Below are positions 54,916 through 64,000 of a stretch of 64,000 nucleotides of DNA, in pieces. Position 1 is the first letter of the stretch. Each line of letters opens with the position of its first letter. The position numbers and the translations under genes are program-made. Where the stretch lies: positions 10,478,413 to 10,542,412 of the forward strand of contig JAJEKV010000003.1 in the NCBI GenBank assembly GCA_021234155.1, read 5' to 3'. The DNA is from Isoetes taiwanensis. Its lineage: Eukaryota; Streptophyta; Lycopodiopsida; Isoetales; Isoetaceae. The notes below the pieces were generated by a model. That model was not told where the DNA came from. It ran no database searches and was given only the letters and a program-made list of their open reading frames with translations.

Positions 54916-57900
54916 CGATCGCCTAAATTGCCATGGCCGACCTCGATTGGGACGAAGCCGGAGTCAACTTTACCCGCCGAGGGCGAGGCTCCCCGAGTAT
55001 ATTCATGGTGCGTCTCATATTCTTGCAGCTATAGAAACCGGCAATGCCGAAAGTCAGCCTGCTGTCATTTCCACCATAGGTCAAGTAGACAGTAAGCCTT
55101 TTGTAATTCTTATGGATACGGGAAGTACACATAATTTTGCTTCCCCTAGAATGGCTCAGGTCTTACAGCTTGAAACATTAAGGTCTCGACCAAGGCCTGT
55201 CACTCTAGCCAGTGGTAAGGTCAGGCATACTCATGGTTGTCGCATCAATCTTAAGATGCAGTTGCCAGGTGCACCAGTGGCTTTGGGTGCCGAGTTGATG
55301 GACATTGGCAAATATGACCTCATTATTGGTATGGAATTCTTGGCATCCGCAAAAGCCAACATAGACTGCGAGAAGAGGGAAGTTACCTTCAACGCAGCTA
55401 ATGGAGCCCGCGTGACTAATATTAAAGGTGAACCCTTCAACCCTATCATGCAGTCTATGTCCATCAGACAGTTAGATAAAGCTATACGCAAGGAAAAGCT
55501 CCTCTGCATCATTTCCCTTGCGTTCCTAGAGTCAGATGCTAAACAGAAGCAAGTAATCGATACCTTGCCAGAAGGGATTGCTCATCTTCTCCGGGAATTT
55601 GGTGACCTTTTTCCAGATGACATTCAGAAGCTTCCTCCTTTTAGAGGGGTGGAATGTGAAATAGTTTTAGAGCCAGGTACCAAGCCTACCAGCAAGGCCC
55701 CGTACCGTATGAGTCCTCCAGAATTGGCAGAACTTAAGAAGCAACTTCAGGAGCTACTAAATCTAGGTTTCATCCGACCTAGTGTCTCGCCTTTTGGCGC
55801 TCCTATTCTCTTCGTCAAGAAAAAGGACGGTTCGCTGAGGATGTGTATTGATTATCGGCAACTTAACAAGCATACCATCAAGAATCGCTATGCTTTGCCC
55901 AGGGCAGATGACCTAATGGATCAGTTGCAAGGAGCTAAGTACTTCTCCAAGATTGATCTATGCTCCGGATACCATCAGATAAGGATTAAAGAAGAGGACA
56001 TCCATAAGTATGCTTTTCGCACTAGATATGGGCATTATGAATTCACAGTTATGCCTTTTGGACTAACTAATGCCCCAGCAACCTTCATGCGACTAATGAA
56101 TGATGTCTTTCGACAGTACTTGGATGATTTCGTTGTTATATTCTTCGATGACATTCTCATCTACAGTAAGACCCTTGAGGAGCATGAGAAGCATCTTAAA
56201 TTGGCCCTACAAAGGCTGAGACGTCATCAGCTCTATGCCAAGTTCTCTAAGTGCAAGTTTGCCACTCCGAAAGTCGATTATTTAGGCCATGTCATCTCGG
56301 CAGAGGGAATTGCTACAGACCCAGCAAAAATAGAGGCCGTAAGGGAATGGCCTATTCCAGGGAATGTTTCCGAAGTCCGGAGTTTCTTGGGATTAGCAGG
56401 ATACTATCAAAAATTTGTAAAGGATTTTGCGAAGATTGCAGCTCCTCTTACAAATCTCACAAAGCATGAGAAGGTGAAAGATTAGATGGACCACTGGAAG
56501 ACAAAAGTTCAGCAGAGTTTCCAGCAGCTTAAGGATGCCCTAACATCAGCACCAGTTCTCACTTTACCCGATCCTGAACGGGATAAGCTAGTGGCAACAG
56601 ATGCCAGTAAAATTGCCACCGGTGGGGTCCTAATGCAGGAGGGGAGGGTAATTGCCTACGATTCAAAGAAGATGAACGAAACGGAACAGCGATATCCCAC
56701 CCATGATCAAGAATTGTTAGCCATTGTCCGTGCTCTGCGGATATGGAGACACTACCTTCTTGGTAGAAGATTCCAGTTGGATACGGATCATCAAAGTCTC
56801 TGTTATTTATCCACCCAGCCGAATCTCAACCTCCGTCAGAGAAGATGGATGGAATTTCTCGAGGAGTATGATTTTGAGATTATGTATAAGCCTGGCAAGC
56901 ACAATGTGGTTGCGGATGCTTTATCACGCCATCCCTTGGTGACCCGAACCCATTGTAATGCCATTTCCACACTCACCAGTGAGTTTGGGAAATAGATAGA
57001 GCACACCTTGGCCACAGATCCGGAGTTCTGTGACATTTGGAACAGTTTGGCTAAGGAAGCTCGTACGGATGCAGAACGCGACGCTTTTCGTGCATATAGA
57101 AAGAGGGCAACTTATTATATCACAAGGATAAGCTGTGTGTACCAGAGACTTCAGGGGTATGGAAGCTCATTCTTCATGACACACACAATAGCCCTATAGC
57201 TGGACACGCAGGTTTTATGAAAACCTACTTTAAGATTCGCTCCAGTTATTTCTGGCCTTCTATGAAAAAAGACATTGCCAATTACATAGCAAACAAAAGC
57301 GGAACAGTTAAGGATTCCAGGCGAGTTGCAACCTCTGGATGTGCCAAACGCCAAATGGGAAGTGATAACCATGGATTTCATTGTGGGCCTTCCAAGAACT
57401 CTCCGGGGGTATGATGCCTTAATGGTTGTGGTCGACAAATTGTCGAAAATGACTCATTTCTTGCCATGTCGGACCACGGATACAGCCTTTGATACTGCTC
57501 TGCTATTTGCCAAGGAGATCTTCAGATTACACGGAATGCCACGAGTAATTGTGTCGGATAGGGATCCCAAATTCGTAAGTGCATTCTGGAAGGATTTCTT
57601 TGCCACCATTCAGACCAAGCTTGCTATGAGTACGACCTATCATCCTCAAACAGACGGTCAGACAGAACGTACCAATCGTATTATAGAGGATATGCTAAGA
57701 AGTTATGTGTGGAGTAAGCAATCACAATGGGCTGATTATATTTATCTGGTCGAGTTTGCCTATAACAGCATGAAACAGGAGTCTTCCAGGATGTCTCCCT
57801 TTATGATAAACTATGGTTACCAATGTCTTACTCCAGACACCTGGCATAACCCTGTTTCTAAGGTCGAGGTTTCTCAAAAACTCCTCCTGGAGATGCAAGC

Positions 57901-58503
57901 TCTGGTCGAAGAAGTTAGGGGCTACTTATTAGCTGCACGCAGTCGTCAGAAGAGTGTAGCCGATAAGCACAGAACCCCACGCGTTTTTCAGGTGGGCGAA
58001 TCAGTTTGGCTTAAGATTAAAGTGAAGCAAGCCAAGCTTAAGATTGGCAATTGCAAAAAGTTGGCCCCTCGATGGGCTGGACCGTTCAAGATTATTGAGC
58101 GCGTTATCGCTTAGAATTGCCACCCCGCTTGAAGATCCATAAGGTCTTCCACGTGAGTCTTCTGAAGCAACACACCCCTGATCCAGAGGAGGTTTTGGAG
58201 ACCCCAACCCTCCTAGAAATGATAGAGGAGCAACTCGAAATAGTGCCTGAAGCTCTTCTTGATCGAGCTTACAAACAAACCAGAAGGACTCAAATGTTGC
58301 AATACTTGGTTAAGTGGAAACACTTACCAGTTGAGGATGCTACGTGGGTGATGAAGATAGACCTTGACAAGCACTATCCGGATTTCATGCGTGAATCTCA
58401 AGGCCGCACCATCAACGATGCTATCAACCCCGCAGTCAGTGGTAAGCTTAGAAGCCTGATTACCAGGGGTGCTGCCTCAGAGGGGAGGATGCATCGTAGA
58501 TAA
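54863..58503 (+). pseudogene. pol: protease, RT, RNase H, integrase, chromodomain
   Basis: Protease: DTGSTHNF with the catalytic Asp at 55115. [17 protein letters not shown], then FFDDILIYS with the catalytic Asp pair at 56147-56152. RNase H: LVATDAS, DQELLAIV and LDTDHQSL keep the D-E-D set. Integrase: the HHCC finger keeps its His residues but its Cys pair is lost near 57290; the core keeps the DDE set in ITMDFIVGLP, VSDRDPKF and GQTERTNR. A chromodomain (LVKWKHLPVEDATWV, about 58304-58348) ends the protein, which defines a chromovirus. Breaks are in-frame TAGs at 56483, 56993 and 58112 and frame changes near 57118, 57300 and 58105. All enzymes act in the particle or during integration. Confidence 0.95.
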
Positions 58504-59080
58504 TAACAAGTAACCGATGATGAGATCACCTTGTGTTCTCTAGGGCGTGGTGTGCTGTCAACAGCGACCTCACCGCAACTTGTTGCAAGAGCATATAGTT
58601 GATAGGCCGCTTTCCTCTCGGCTACAATGGGAACTTGCCCAATCCCTATGCTGCAAGGAACCGCGAACCATAGACATGATAGGTTCCCTGATAGATAGTA
58701 TGTTCTTTTAATTATTATAAGGGGGTGGTCCCTTCAACCACAATTTCATCATATATACTGATATACTGACATGTGCAGGCCATTAAGTAGGACGTGCCCT
58801 GCCCATGCTAGAGGGTTACTGACGACCCGAACTCTTTAGTGTTGTTTTGCCTACATGTTTTGTTTATCGTTCCACTGATGTTGGTATTGGACTTCGGTCC
58901 TTAAACTGTTTGATTATGATAATCATGTTGAATGCACCACGGTGCTTGAAATGTTTTGCAAACTTTAAAGTTTTGAATATATGTATTACTTTTGGAAAAA
59001 AATAACGAATTACCTTCCTTCATTATCTATTTCGTTGTGCATTTCTAACTAACCCCAATGCTGAGGACAACATTGATTTT
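58504..59080 (+). other. Untranslated region between pol and the polypurine tract
   Basis: No frame is open. Blocks such as CTACAATGGGAAC, GTGGTCCCTTCAACCACAA and TGCAGGCCA recur at 61275-61445 in the relic of a related element, so this non-coding stretch is conserved between families. The nested GTCCCTTCAACCAC could be a structural or packaging signal. Confidence 0.5.
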
Positions 59081-59093
59081 AAGGAGGGGAGAA
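59081..59093 (+). promoter_or_regulatory. Polypurine tract
   Basis: AAGGAGGGGAGAA sits directly before the TGTGACG start of the 3' LTR. It is the standard primer site for plus-strand DNA synthesis. Confidence 0.9.
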
Positions 59094-60669
59094 TGTGACG
59101 TTCCAAGTATTTATACGGTGTACGTATAAATATATTGCACACGTCACTCGGTATAGGTACGCCACCTGGGGTATGATAACCTAGGGGGTTGGCCACAATG
59201 GTTTTAATTAGCTATGTTAACTTAATTATAAAGGATAATTATCTAAATACTTGCTATTAAGACATCTAATAGTGGGAAGGCGCCATTTGGCATGACCCGG
59301 GTGGCCAGCATGAGGGTTGCTAAACTAGGCCACCAAAGGGAAGCGCCATCCTCATGTCAGCCCAATTTCGATCCAGCAAAGCGCCAGGAGCAGCTAAGCG
59401 CTCAGGAAACAGTTGCTGTTCGTCCCCAGATCGCCAAACACCCTTTCGCTGTTGCTCTTACCCCAGAACAGCCCCATGGAAGCACCCCTTGACAACGGGT
59501 CCAGCCGAAACTCTAGTTAGTGGTAGTTAATTTGCAAATTGTAGAATAATACTCTAGTATTCTTTTCTGGATAGTTTTGGGTGAGATTAGCCCTTCTTTG
59601 GTAACTAGGAATACTTTTCAATTATGAATGATACTCTATTATGGGATGGTCGATGTCTCTATGAGTCAGTTTAGTCGCTCCAGTGAACATGGATTAAAAG
59701 GGGGGTAGAGGCCTCTGAGCTTGAGTATAGAATGCTCCTAGTACTTCCTTTAACACCCTAGTAGTTTCGGCCTGTGCACAAGAGCCCACCGGGTCATAGA
59801 CGCTATGGTCTGGCTTACCACCAGACAAAGGACACAGTGGTGAAGTAGGGGATGGAGTCTCGCACGAGCATAAAAGGCTCCTGAGACTCCTACAGTGGGC
59901 TAGGCCTGATAGCCGGTCACGTGGAGGGCCGGGTATGGGTCTGACACTCCCTGGGTGTAGTGGTGTGACCCGTATGGGGCACCATGCACTTTGAGTAGAT
60001 TTAGGGTGAGTAAGTCGGGTACGGATGCGGGGGTCGCTGATGCGGCACGTATTCTCTAGCTCACCCATGGAACCACTGTAGGGGACGCTTCCCCGACCTG
60101 CCTCATCGGACCAGGTGTCATGAACCTGGAGTAGGCTCAAAGGGTGATACCTTGAGTCTGCGTCTCCGGAAGGCTATAGCGAAGCCATAGCGTGAATCGA
60201 CCCATCTGCAAAGTGTGCACAGGAGGGGCGGATGGAGTGGACAACCCTAGCCGATGTTCTATGCCAGCCAATGCCATGCTAAGATTCGGTCTGCCGATCT
60301 CCTGAGACCCAGCCGTCAGTCGCTCCCCCACTAGAGTCTGAGCCGGGGTAGAACCTGGATTTTGGGGGTTTTTCTTAGTTTAGATGCATATTCTTTGTTG
60401 CTAGTATTTGGATGGATGCGCCACCCTTCAGGGTGGCTATTTGTATATGATCTATGTGGTGTGCTAACCCTTGTATTCATGCTTCCGCGACGTAGGCGCC
60501 CATCGAAGGCGTGGGCCGAATGACCCCTCCATGTCCTTCACCCGAGCGTCTCTACGTAGACGGCCCGGGTTAGATGGAGGGCCCTGCTCGTGGCGAGATG
60601 GTCGCCATGGGAGGGGAAAGTCCCCGTATGTATACGACCGGGGGTCGTATATATTCAGGGAGCGTCACA
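59094..60669 (+). repeat. 3' LTR (1,576 bp)
   Basis: This matches the 5' LTR end to end. Extra bases relative to it lie near 60014-60028 and 60231-60256; a short segment near 60080 is missing. The tip hairpin reads TATACGACC/GGTCGTATA, one pair longer than in the 5' LTR. Confidence 0.95.
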
Positions 60670-60674
60670 GACAT
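60670..60674. other. Target-site duplication, right (GACAT)
   Basis: Exact copy of 47128-47132. Confidence 0.9.
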
Positions 60675-61150
60675 GGCAAATCCTGACATGTTATTGGAAA
60701 GAATGATGTGGCAATTCTTGGGCGGCCACTAGTGTGGCAGTGCCGCTAGAATCCCCTACCCAAAAGCCAAAAATGAAAGTCTTCTCTGATTGGTGGTGTG
60801 ATTCCACCCTTAGTTCTTAGTTCCCTGTACGTGTTTCAAAAAGTGCTACAACCAATGGGTTTAATTACAAGGCAAAATAAGACCCAAATCACATTACGGC
60901 CAGACCCAAAATAAAAAAAGTTATCAACGTACCACATTTTGACAAATGGACAAAAAGAGCACCCTGTGGATCACACTTGAGGTGCCCAAGCTTTTTTTCA
61001 GTTGGGACGGAGGAAAATTAGGGAGGGGCGCTCGTCCCTCTATTGGTTGTCGAGGCTTACCTGGATTTTATGGCAACACTATGCATGCGCCAACAATGAC
61101 ACTAACAACTCCGGCTTTCATGAAAAGCGGTGCATGCTACAATCGCCAGC
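60675..61150. other. No recognisable gene
   Basis: Flanking DNA with only short frames and no recognisable domain. Confidence 0.4.
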
Positions 61151-61189
61151 CAATATCTTGTGAGTCTTAGATTCGGCAAGGATCATGCA

Positions 61190-61740
61190 GGCCAACCTTC
61201 ATGCCTCGGGGATCGGGATAGATGTATCCTAGGAATGGGGATGGGCATATAGTCATAATAGGACGCCTTCGTCTACGGCTATAATGGGAACATTGACATT
61301 CCTTACGCCGAGACGACTGGCAAGCCTTAGGCACGATAGGCTTCCCCTTTCTTTTCCTTTTCTTCTTCAAAAGGAGTGGTCCCTTCAACCACAACATACA
61401 AATTAATTTATAGACACTGATATCTTGTAATTCTGCAGGCCAAAAGCGTATAGCTTAGCGTCTGCAGTTCTTCTAAGGGTCGCTCCGGACCCATGTTCTT
61501 GTTGCAATACGTATTTTCTATTTGCATTGCCAGACCCTATAGGCTAGGTGTGCTTGCTTATGTATTAAAATTGAGTGTCGGCCGACTTTTGACAGGACTA
61601 CGGTCCTACACGATGATCATGTACGATCTATATATGTATCTTTCATATCACCTACCTAAATTATCCACCTTCCTAAATTTAATTTTTTTTTGTAAGTTAA
61701 CCACCTAACGCAAATGCCGACGACAACATAAATCTTTATG
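61190..61740 (+). mobile_element. Relic of a related Gypsy element (3' internal region)
   Basis: The blocks GGCTATAATGGGAACATTG, GATAGGCTTCCC, GTGGTCCCTTCAACCACAA and TGCAGGCC occur in the same order as in 58615-58790 of the complete element. CCGACGACAACAT near 61717 parallels CTGAGGACAACAT at 59060. No LTR follows, so this is a fragment. The young element thus sits 0.5 kb from an older relative. Confidence 0.6.
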
Positions 61741-61924
61741 TCCCCTTCCACATAACGTTGTTCCATTAATTACCGTTCAACTTTTGCCGAGTTATAAATA
61801 GCAAATTACGCATCATTTCAAACTTGATCACCTTGAATATGATAACTTTTGGGTGACTTATAACTTCACGTTACCTCTTTAAGGTGGGGAGACTTGCCTC
61901 CAACATATCATGTGTTGGCCTAGA
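61741..61924. other. Unassigned AT-rich spacer
   Basis: It contains a GAGTTATAAATAG TATA-like sequence (about 61789-61801) and a purine tract AAGGTGGGGAGA (about 61882-61893) that could be a displaced polypurine tract. No coding. Confidence 0.3.
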
Positions 61925-62115
61925 GCCTGGATGGCGTGTTTGAGACACCTTGGCATATTGGAGCCCACATGGCATGGTTGAGCCACCTTGGCATGTTGGA
62001 GCCTAGGTGGCATATTTGCGCCACCTTGGCACATTGGAGCCTAGGTGGCATGTTTGGAGCCCACGTGGCAAGTTTGAGCCACCTTGGCATGCTGGAGCCC
62101 ACGTGGCATGTGCGG
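61925..62115 (+). repeat. Satellite-like repeats (CCACCTTGGCATG type)
   Basis: Units of about 37-45 bp alternate TTGAGCCACCTTGGCATG with TTGGAGCCTAGGTGGCAT. They are the reverse complement of the array at 43125-43380 and share its ACAACATTTGAGCC flank at about 62139-62152. Confidence 0.8.
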
Positions 62116-63183
62116 AGCCAAATGGTAGATCCTAGGGGCACAACATTTGAGCCATAAAAAACAAGGTGCTGCGCACGGAGGGTTGCCCTCCCATGGCCCG
62201 AGAGTGTGTTTTCACGTTTGTTGCTGCCGTTTCGTTTTTATGGTTTTTGTTGGGTCATTTGATGTGTGGGGGGTTATTAATGGTTTGAACGGGGGGTTTT
62301 GTTTTGTGTTATTTTCTTTTCTTTTGTTTATGAACTGTTCATGGGCCAAGCCTGTTTCTAGCATGGAGATTATGACTTGAGATCTCTGACATGAGATGTT
62401 TATTATTCTTTTTGCCCGTGCTTTACATACCTTGTAGCAAGAGGCGTAATTTTGTTGTTTTTATGTCTAAAGCATGAACTACAGTTCCAAGACCTAGATA
62501 TGAGACCTTTAGGAATGATAGCCATATATGAGCATTGATGCGAAGGTGTGGTGCAGTTTCTATGTTTTAAGTTTGGACCAGTGGATGGGCAAGACCAAGA
62601 GTGTTAATTTGGAATTTCATTGATATGGTGTAGGAATGGCATCAATATGATGTAAGAATGCTTGAGTCATAACTTATTACGTAGATGTGTTGTTGGATTC
62701 CAGTAGCTTAAGAATAGAATAAATAGAATAGTTTTTTTAAGTTTAAGATGTAATCACTTGCACAATCTCTAGCTTATAGGGAATGATGCAATACCCTTGC
62801 AAACTAAATTTTTAAGCATGTTGAAGTAAAACATGATATGTAAAAGGTTGTGCATGGTTGATTTATATGTAACTTTAACATGCTCGTTCACTTATCAAAT
62901 ACTTGCAACGGTGTAATATTTCATGTGTCATAATGGAAGGATGAACCCAAGAAATGTGTATAACGATACTATGTACCTACAAACTAAGATTACTTTAACA
63001 TTAATATATTAACATGTTCACTTCATATTACTATTCACAATTGTGTGAAAACTTAAAAGGTAAGACCTATCAACATCATTGTTTTCAAACAGATGCTTTA
63101 AAACAGGCTAAGATAAATTTGAGAGCTTCAAGCAAGAAATGTACATGTACATGCCAATGAAAGCATAGGGCAAGGATTTGTGC
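62116..63183. other. No recognisable gene
   Basis: A frame at 62147-62380 is T/G-rich and has no domain. The rest is AT-rich. Confidence 0.4.
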
Positions 63184-63720
63184 AATGTTTCTGCTATGAT
63201 AGCTACAATATGTTAAGACTATTAGACCATTTTCCTTCCTTGCAAGGTTGAGAATTTAAATGGTCATCATTAATATAAAGGAAGTCCTACTTCTATCTAG
63301 AGTGCATTAGAAAAAAAAAGGGGCAATGAATTTCATTTTTACAAAGAACTCAAATGGATCTCACTGCTCACCTCCAATTTAAATGGTCATCATCGTTAAT
63401 GACTATGCTAAGTCTCGACTACAAGTGTGGAAAGTTTGAAATTTTCATTTTACACATTAGTGTCCTTTTAACAAATAACAATGATGTTTCTGCCATGATA
63501 GCTACACTACGTTATGACTATTAGACCATGTTCCTTGCAAGGTCGAGAATTTAAATGGTCATCATTAATCTAAGGAAAGTCCTACTTCTATCTAAAGTGC
63601 ATAAGGAAAAAAAACTGAGCAATGAATCTCATTCTTACAAATAGAATAGAATAGAATAGAATAGTTTTTTTAACGTCAAACAAAGAACTCAGATGGATCT
63701 CACTACTCACCTCCAAATGC
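63184..63720. repeat. Two direct repeats of about 200-240 bp, 297 bp apart
   Basis: TGTTTCTGCTATGATAGCTA (63187) and TGTTTCTGCCATGATAGCTA (63484) start two similar copies. The second contains a TAGAA microsatellite insertion (63645-63664) followed by TTTTTTTAACGTCAAA. The same TAGAATAG-T7 motif is near 62720-62740. Confidence 0.75.
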
Positions 63721-64000
63721 AATTGGTGACGTCTCTTCCTATGCATGTAAATGGAAAAATAAAGGACATTTGTCTAGCCCTTCAGTTTTTTCAAAATTGG
63801 TAAGAGAAGATGCTGTTGAGAGGCCATTTTATAGTCATTGTAGCTCGTTAACCGAATTCAGGATACATGTCTACACAGTTCTGAACCCGCACCTTATATT
63901 TAATATGAAACCTTCTCTCTAGTTCTTTAAAATTTTAGTTCTCTGCATTGCATAATGGGTCGTTGCTGCTTCTGGAATAATAATGTTTCCAGGATTAAAT
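63721..64000. other. Nothing identified to the window end
   Basis: AT-rich sequence without a supported gene or repeat. Confidence 0.4.

Larger units (their letters stand above)
47133..60669 (+). mobile_element. Complete Ty3/Gypsy chromovirus with extra 5' reading frames
   Basis: A 13,537-bp element with matching LTRs, a perfect 5-bp target duplication, a tRNA-Met primer site, a polypurine tract, and gag and pol remnants in the order protease, RT, RNase H, integrase, chromodomain. Between the 5' LTR and gag lie about 4 kb of sense-strand frames, one carrying histone H3. Extra frames upstream of gag are known from the Tat/Ogre branch, which lacks a chromodomain, so this combination is unusual. 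The LTRs differ by about two dozen substitutions plus a few indels (counted by eye). Frameshifts and TAG stops mean this copy cannot act on its own unless sequence errors are involved. Confidence 0.95.

Noticed and set aside
61870-61893. Polypurine tract marking another LTR
   Set aside because: The purine run AAGGTGGGGAGA is not followed by a TG-starting LTR or any LTR homology.

Overview
The window looks like repeat-rich intergenic DNA from the nuclear genome of a land plant. The evidence is relics of a zfwd-type WD40 gene and of a DEAH9/DHX35-like RNA helicase, plant-type L1 LINEs, a Ty3/Gypsy chromovirus primed by initiator-Met tRNA, and a plant-like histone H3. The exact lineage (fern, gymnosperm or other large-genome plant) cannot be settled from the sequence. 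I see no clearly intact host gene. Almost everything is mobile or duplicated DNA, much of it nested.

Layout. 0-6.3 kb: a mosaic of shuffled repeat modules (called A, B and D here) plus a LINE relic. 6.4-9.1 kb: a same-strand chimera of pieces of three host genes: a WD40 (zfwd) copy, a two-exon Lys/Glu-rich piece, and the C-terminus of a DEAH-box helicase. 10.4-17.2 kb and 26.6-27.7 kb: further copies of module D, which carries 12-bp degenerate repeats and a tRNA-like (SINE-like) T-arm. 17.2-26.6 kb: a poly(A)-tailed retro-insertion with target-site duplications whose tail is split by a 2,954-bp tandem array (2.75 units) carrying exon-like segments on the minus strand. 27.7-28.1 kb: a second, cleaner zfwd C-terminus. 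30.3-31.6 kb and 41.6-43.1 kb: minus-strand LTR relics related to the big Gypsy element. 33.0-33.5 and 36.6-36.7 kb: foldback repeats built on a GGAAACCCTTCC motif. 39.8-41.6 kb: LINE ORF1 and the start of ORF2. 43.5-45.9 kb: a 2.4-kb element with inverted arms of about 430 bp. 47.1-60.7 kb: a complete 13.5-kb Gypsy element. 61.2-62.2 kb: remains of an older related element, then satellite-like repeats.

The most interesting system is the Gypsy element at 47133-60669. It has LTRs of 1,547 and 1,576 bp with matching TGTGACG/CGTCACA ends, a perfect 5-bp target-site duplication (GACAT), an initiator-Met primer-binding site, a polypurine tract, and protease, RT, RNase H, integrase and chromodomain remnants. 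About 4 kb of extra sense-strand reading frames lies between the 5' LTR and gag. The first is fused to a full-length histone H3 core (exactly 100 codons, H3 positions 36-135) preceded by a tail segment that keeps the R2, K4 and ARKS positions. The other two extra frames are unrecognised. The first three extra frames start just downstream of pyrimidine-rich tracts ending in AG, which suggests splicing of a long genomic RNA into separate mRNAs. A chromodomain integrase (a histone-tail reader) together with an encoded histone H3 suggests an element that supplies its own chromatin mark or decoy. That last step is inference.

Many reading frames here are broken by single-base indels, including those in the young Gypsy element. 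Some of these may be sequence errors rather than real decay.
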